DNA from: Selenomonadaceae bacterium
GTDB taxonomy: Bacteria > Bacillota > Negativicutes > Selenomonadales > Selenomonadaceae
DNA length: 7,935 nt
NCBI GenBank assembly: GCA_017390245.1
Contig: JAFPCE010000063.1
Location: forward strand, 1 to 7,935
Direction of reading: 5' to 3'
The notes under the pieces are model-generated. The model made no database searches, was not told the DNA's origin, and worked only from the letters and a program-made list of their open reading frames with translations. Position numbers and translations under genes: made by a program. Below, piece by piece: positions 6,949 to 7,935 of the stretch; position 1 is the first letter of the stretch; each line of letters begins with the position of its first letter.

Positions 6949-6977
6949 ATTATAATCTACTACTAGGATAGTGTCAA
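6949..6977 (-). promoter_or_regulatory. Perfect consensus sigma-70/sigma-A promoter of rpmH
   Basis: On the minus strand TTGACA (6977-6972) and TATAAT (6954-6949) are separated by exactly 17 bases. Both hexamers match the housekeeping consensus at every base. Transcription would start near 6942, giving an rpmH leader of about 75 bases. The position and strength suit a ribosomal protein gene. Confidence 0.88.
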
Positions 6978-6995
6978 GCTTTTTCCTTTGCACCT

Positions 6996-7004
6996 TGTGG
7001 ATAT
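6996..7004 (-). promoter_or_regulatory. DnaA box, one mismatch
   Basis: The minus strand reads ATATCCACA, one base off TTATNCACA. It lies 18 bases upstream of the rpmH -35 hexamer, so bound DnaA could also touch rpmH transcription. Confidence 0.5.
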
Positions 7005-7059
7005 TTTAACCAATATACTTAATAACTAACCAAGATAATGCCACTTATCCAATATTTTT

Positions 7060-7068
7060 TGTTGATAA
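7060..7068 (-). promoter_or_regulatory. DnaA box, one mismatch, over the dnaA -35
   Basis: The minus strand reads TTATCAACA, one base off TTATNCACA. It fully covers the proposed dnaA -35 hexamer TTGATA (7062-7067), which suits autorepression by DnaA. Confidence 0.5.
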
Positions 7069-7090
7069 CTCTCCTATATTTTGGTATTAT
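7062..7090 (+). promoter_or_regulatory. Likely dnaA promoter
   Basis: TTGATA (7062-7067) and TATTAT (7085-7090) on the plus strand are 17 bases apart, each with one mismatch to consensus. Transcription from about 7097 would give a dnaA leader of about 175 bases containing most of the DnaA boxes. Confidence 0.6.
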
Positions 7091-7111
7091 ATGAGAGGTT
7101 TTTATTACAAT

Positions 7112-7120
7112 TTATTCACA
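7112..7120 (+). promoter_or_regulatory. DnaA box, full match to TTATNCACA
   Basis: The plus strand reads TTATTCACA. It is followed by a very AT-rich run (AATAAATATTTTTT), which makes the neighbourhood a candidate for strand opening. Confidence 0.7.
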
Positions 7121-7199
7121 ATAAATATTTTTTCTCATTATGCGTAATTAAATGGTTTGCCATCAATGAATTGCTCATAATTCCTTTGTATAACTTGAT

Positions 7200-7208
7200 T
7201 TATCCACA
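7200..7208 (+). promoter_or_regulatory. DnaA box, perfect TTATCCACA
   Basis: This is an exact copy of the strongest DnaA box sequence on the plus strand. It forms the left arm of an 11-base inverted repeat whose right arm (7223-7233) contains the opposite box. Confidence 0.85.
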
Positions 7209-7211
7209 ATG

Positions 7212-7220
7212 TTATTAACA
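7212..7220 (+). promoter_or_regulatory. DnaA box, one mismatch
   Basis: The plus strand reads TTATTAACA, one base off TTATNCACA. It lies in the 14-base spacer between the two perfect boxes and is part of a small palindrome, GTTATTAAC (7211-7219). Confidence 0.5.
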
Positions 7221-7222
7221 AC

Positions 7223-7231
7223 TGTGGATAA
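7223..7231 (-). promoter_or_regulatory. DnaA box, perfect TTATCCACA, opposite strand
   Basis: The plus strand reads TGTGGATAA, an exact box on the minus strand. With 7200-7208 it makes a head-to-head pair 43 bases before the dnaA start. A weaker copy (TGTGGACAT, two mismatches) follows at 7243-7251. Confidence 0.85.
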
Positions 7232-7273
7232 ATATATTTATTTGTGGACATAAATTTTGTGAGGTTTATCTAA

Positions 7274-7935
7274 ATGGAACAGCAGCAGCTCGAAAAATTT
7301 TGGCAGGCTATTTTGCTGGAAGTGGAGAATTTTCTTACCCCCCAGCTGATTGAACACTGGTTAAAACCTTTAAAGCCAGTTTCTTTTTCTGAACAAATCC
7401 TGACCTTAAGCACAGACAACGAAATCATCAGGCAGTTCTTTGAACAGCGCTACAAGGATTTTGCTATGGATGCAGCCAGACTGGCAGCAAAAAATTTTCC
7501 AGAGGTACAGGATAATGCCATGCAGATTATCATAGAGTATCAGCCACCTGTCGAAATGCAGATTGAGATACCTAAGACTACTGGGCAGGGCAGCCTTTTT
7601 AATGATGAAAACAATAAAATAGCAGAAGAAGCTGCCTACAAATCAGATGGCTTCAGCCAGATTGCTCCTGGCGATGCTTCTTCCTTAAATCCAAAATATC
7701 TCTTTGATACTTTGGTAATTGGCGGATTTAACCGCATAGCCAGTGCAGCAGCCAAAGCTGTGGCAGAAAAACCAGGCAATGTTTACAACCCTCTTTTCAT
7801 GTATGGCGGTGTTGGACTTGGAAAAACCCATCTTATGCACGCTATTGGCCATGAGGTTCTGAAGAAAGACCCAACTAAACGTGTACTTTACATTACCAGT
7901 GAGAGATTCACCAATGAGCTGATTAACGCCATCCG
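7274..7935 (+). CDS. dnaA: Chromosomal replication initiator protein DnaA, 3' part missing
   Basis: This is the AAA+ ATPase that binds DnaA boxes, opens the origin and helps load the DnaB helicase. The first 220 codons are present and the right edge cuts the gene. Domain I spans about 1-85, with [22 protein letters not shown] near 9-30. A Gln/Glu/Asp-rich linker (domain II) runs to about 137. Domain III starts at NPKYLFD (139-145), and the Walker A loop GGVGLGKTH lies at 178-186. Walker B, the sensor motifs and the DNA-binding domain IV lie beyond the window. The start ATG 7274-7276 has GAGG at 7261-7264, 9 bases upstream. The gene reads to the right, opposite to all others here. It probably uses the promoter at 7062-7090 and regulates itself through the DnaA boxes in its leader. 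Identification is secure. Confidence 0.98.
   Translation, partial: MEQQQLEKFWQAILLEVENFLTPQLIEHWLKPLKPVSFSEQILTLSTDNEIIRQFFEQRYKDFAMDAARLAAKNFPEVQDNAMQIIIEYQPPVEMQIEIPKTTGQGSLFNDENNKIAEEAAYKSDGFSQIAPGDASSLNPKYLFDTLVIGGFNRIASAAAKAVAEKPGNVYNPLFMYGGVGLGKTHLMHAIGHEVLKKDPTKRVLYITSERFTNELINAI

Larger units (their letters stand above)
6868..7273. other. Putative oriC region and dnaA/rpmH control region
   Basis: This stretch of about 406 bases between divergent rpmH and dnaA has no convincing gene. It is clearly more AT-rich than the flanks and holds the rpmH promoter (6949-6977), a likely dnaA promoter (7062-7090) and six DnaA-box-like 9-mers at 6996, 7060, 7112, 7200, 7212 and 7223. Very AT-rich runs occur at 7085-7160 and 7231-7260. 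The place next to dnaA, the gene orientation flip and the box cluster all fit a chromosomal origin. In many Firmicutes the origin is bipartite, with part between dnaA and dnaN; that part would lie beyond the right edge, so the unwinding site may not be included here. Confidence 0.8.

Noticed and set aside
6957..6965. CTACTACTA, resembling DnaA-trio repeats of bacterial origins
   Set aside because: The trios would need DnaA boxes to the left in the same orientation, and none are there; all boxes lie to the right. The repeat is also the spacer of the perfect rpmH promoter.
7045..7053. TTATCCAAT as a further DnaA box
   Set aside because: Two mismatches in the conserved CACA end; similar 9-mers are expected by chance in AT-rich DNA.

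Overview
The window is the chromosomal replication-origin neighbourhood of a bacterium. It holds dnaA (5' part only), the dnaA-rpmH intergenic region with DnaA boxes, and the gene order rpmH-rnpA-yidD-yidC-jag-mnmE-mnmG-rsmG that is widespread around bacterial origins. The DNA is moderately AT-rich. Ribosome binding sites are Firmicutes-like (AAGGAGGTG before rpmH), and the jag (KhpB) gene and a short YidC without a large periplasmic domain also point to Firmicutes. The last gene on the left, a small secreted protein in a style I associate with Negativicutes (Veillonella/Selenomonas relatives), makes a Gram-negative Firmicute my best guess. This is an inference and not certain.

Layout from left to right. 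Positions 1-435 (minus): 5' part of a signal-peptide protein that runs off the window. 453-1175 (minus): rsmG. 1172-3064 (minus): mnmG, overlapping rsmG by 4 bases. 3119-4528 (minus; 4537 if the outer start is used): mnmE. 4549-4606: a large terminator-like hairpin just before mnmE. 4623-5303 (minus): jag. 5309-6013 (minus): yidC. 6079-6288 (minus): yidD. 6293-6640 (minus): rnpA. 6704-6729: intrinsic terminator. 6733-6867 (minus): rpmH. 6868-7273: non-coding origin/control region of about 400 bases. 7274-7935 (plus): dnaA, cut by the right edge.

How it works together. dnaA reads to the right and all other genes read to the left, so both arms point away from the origin and follow the replication forks. 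The intergenic region carries a perfect consensus promoter for rpmH (TTGACA, 17 bases, TATAAT), a near-consensus promoter for dnaA, and six DnaA-box-like 9-mers, two of them in an 11-base inverted repeat. The leftward genes serve translation (L34, RNase P protein), membrane protein insertion (YidD, YidC, and the RNA-binding Jag), and RNA modification (MnmE and MnmG on tRNA, RsmG on 16S rRNA). Terminator-like hairpins after rpmH and before mnmE suggest that this long series is split into differently expressed segments.

I did not find a novel multi-gene system; this is mostly a conserved core locus. The points worth a second look are regulatory: the mnmE leader hairpin, the DnaA box over the dnaA -35, the dyad of DnaA boxes, and small leader hairpins before yidC and rnpA. 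The unrecognised secreted protein attached to rsmG is also worth checking. No tRNA, rRNA, CRISPR array, insertion sequence or phage gene was seen.
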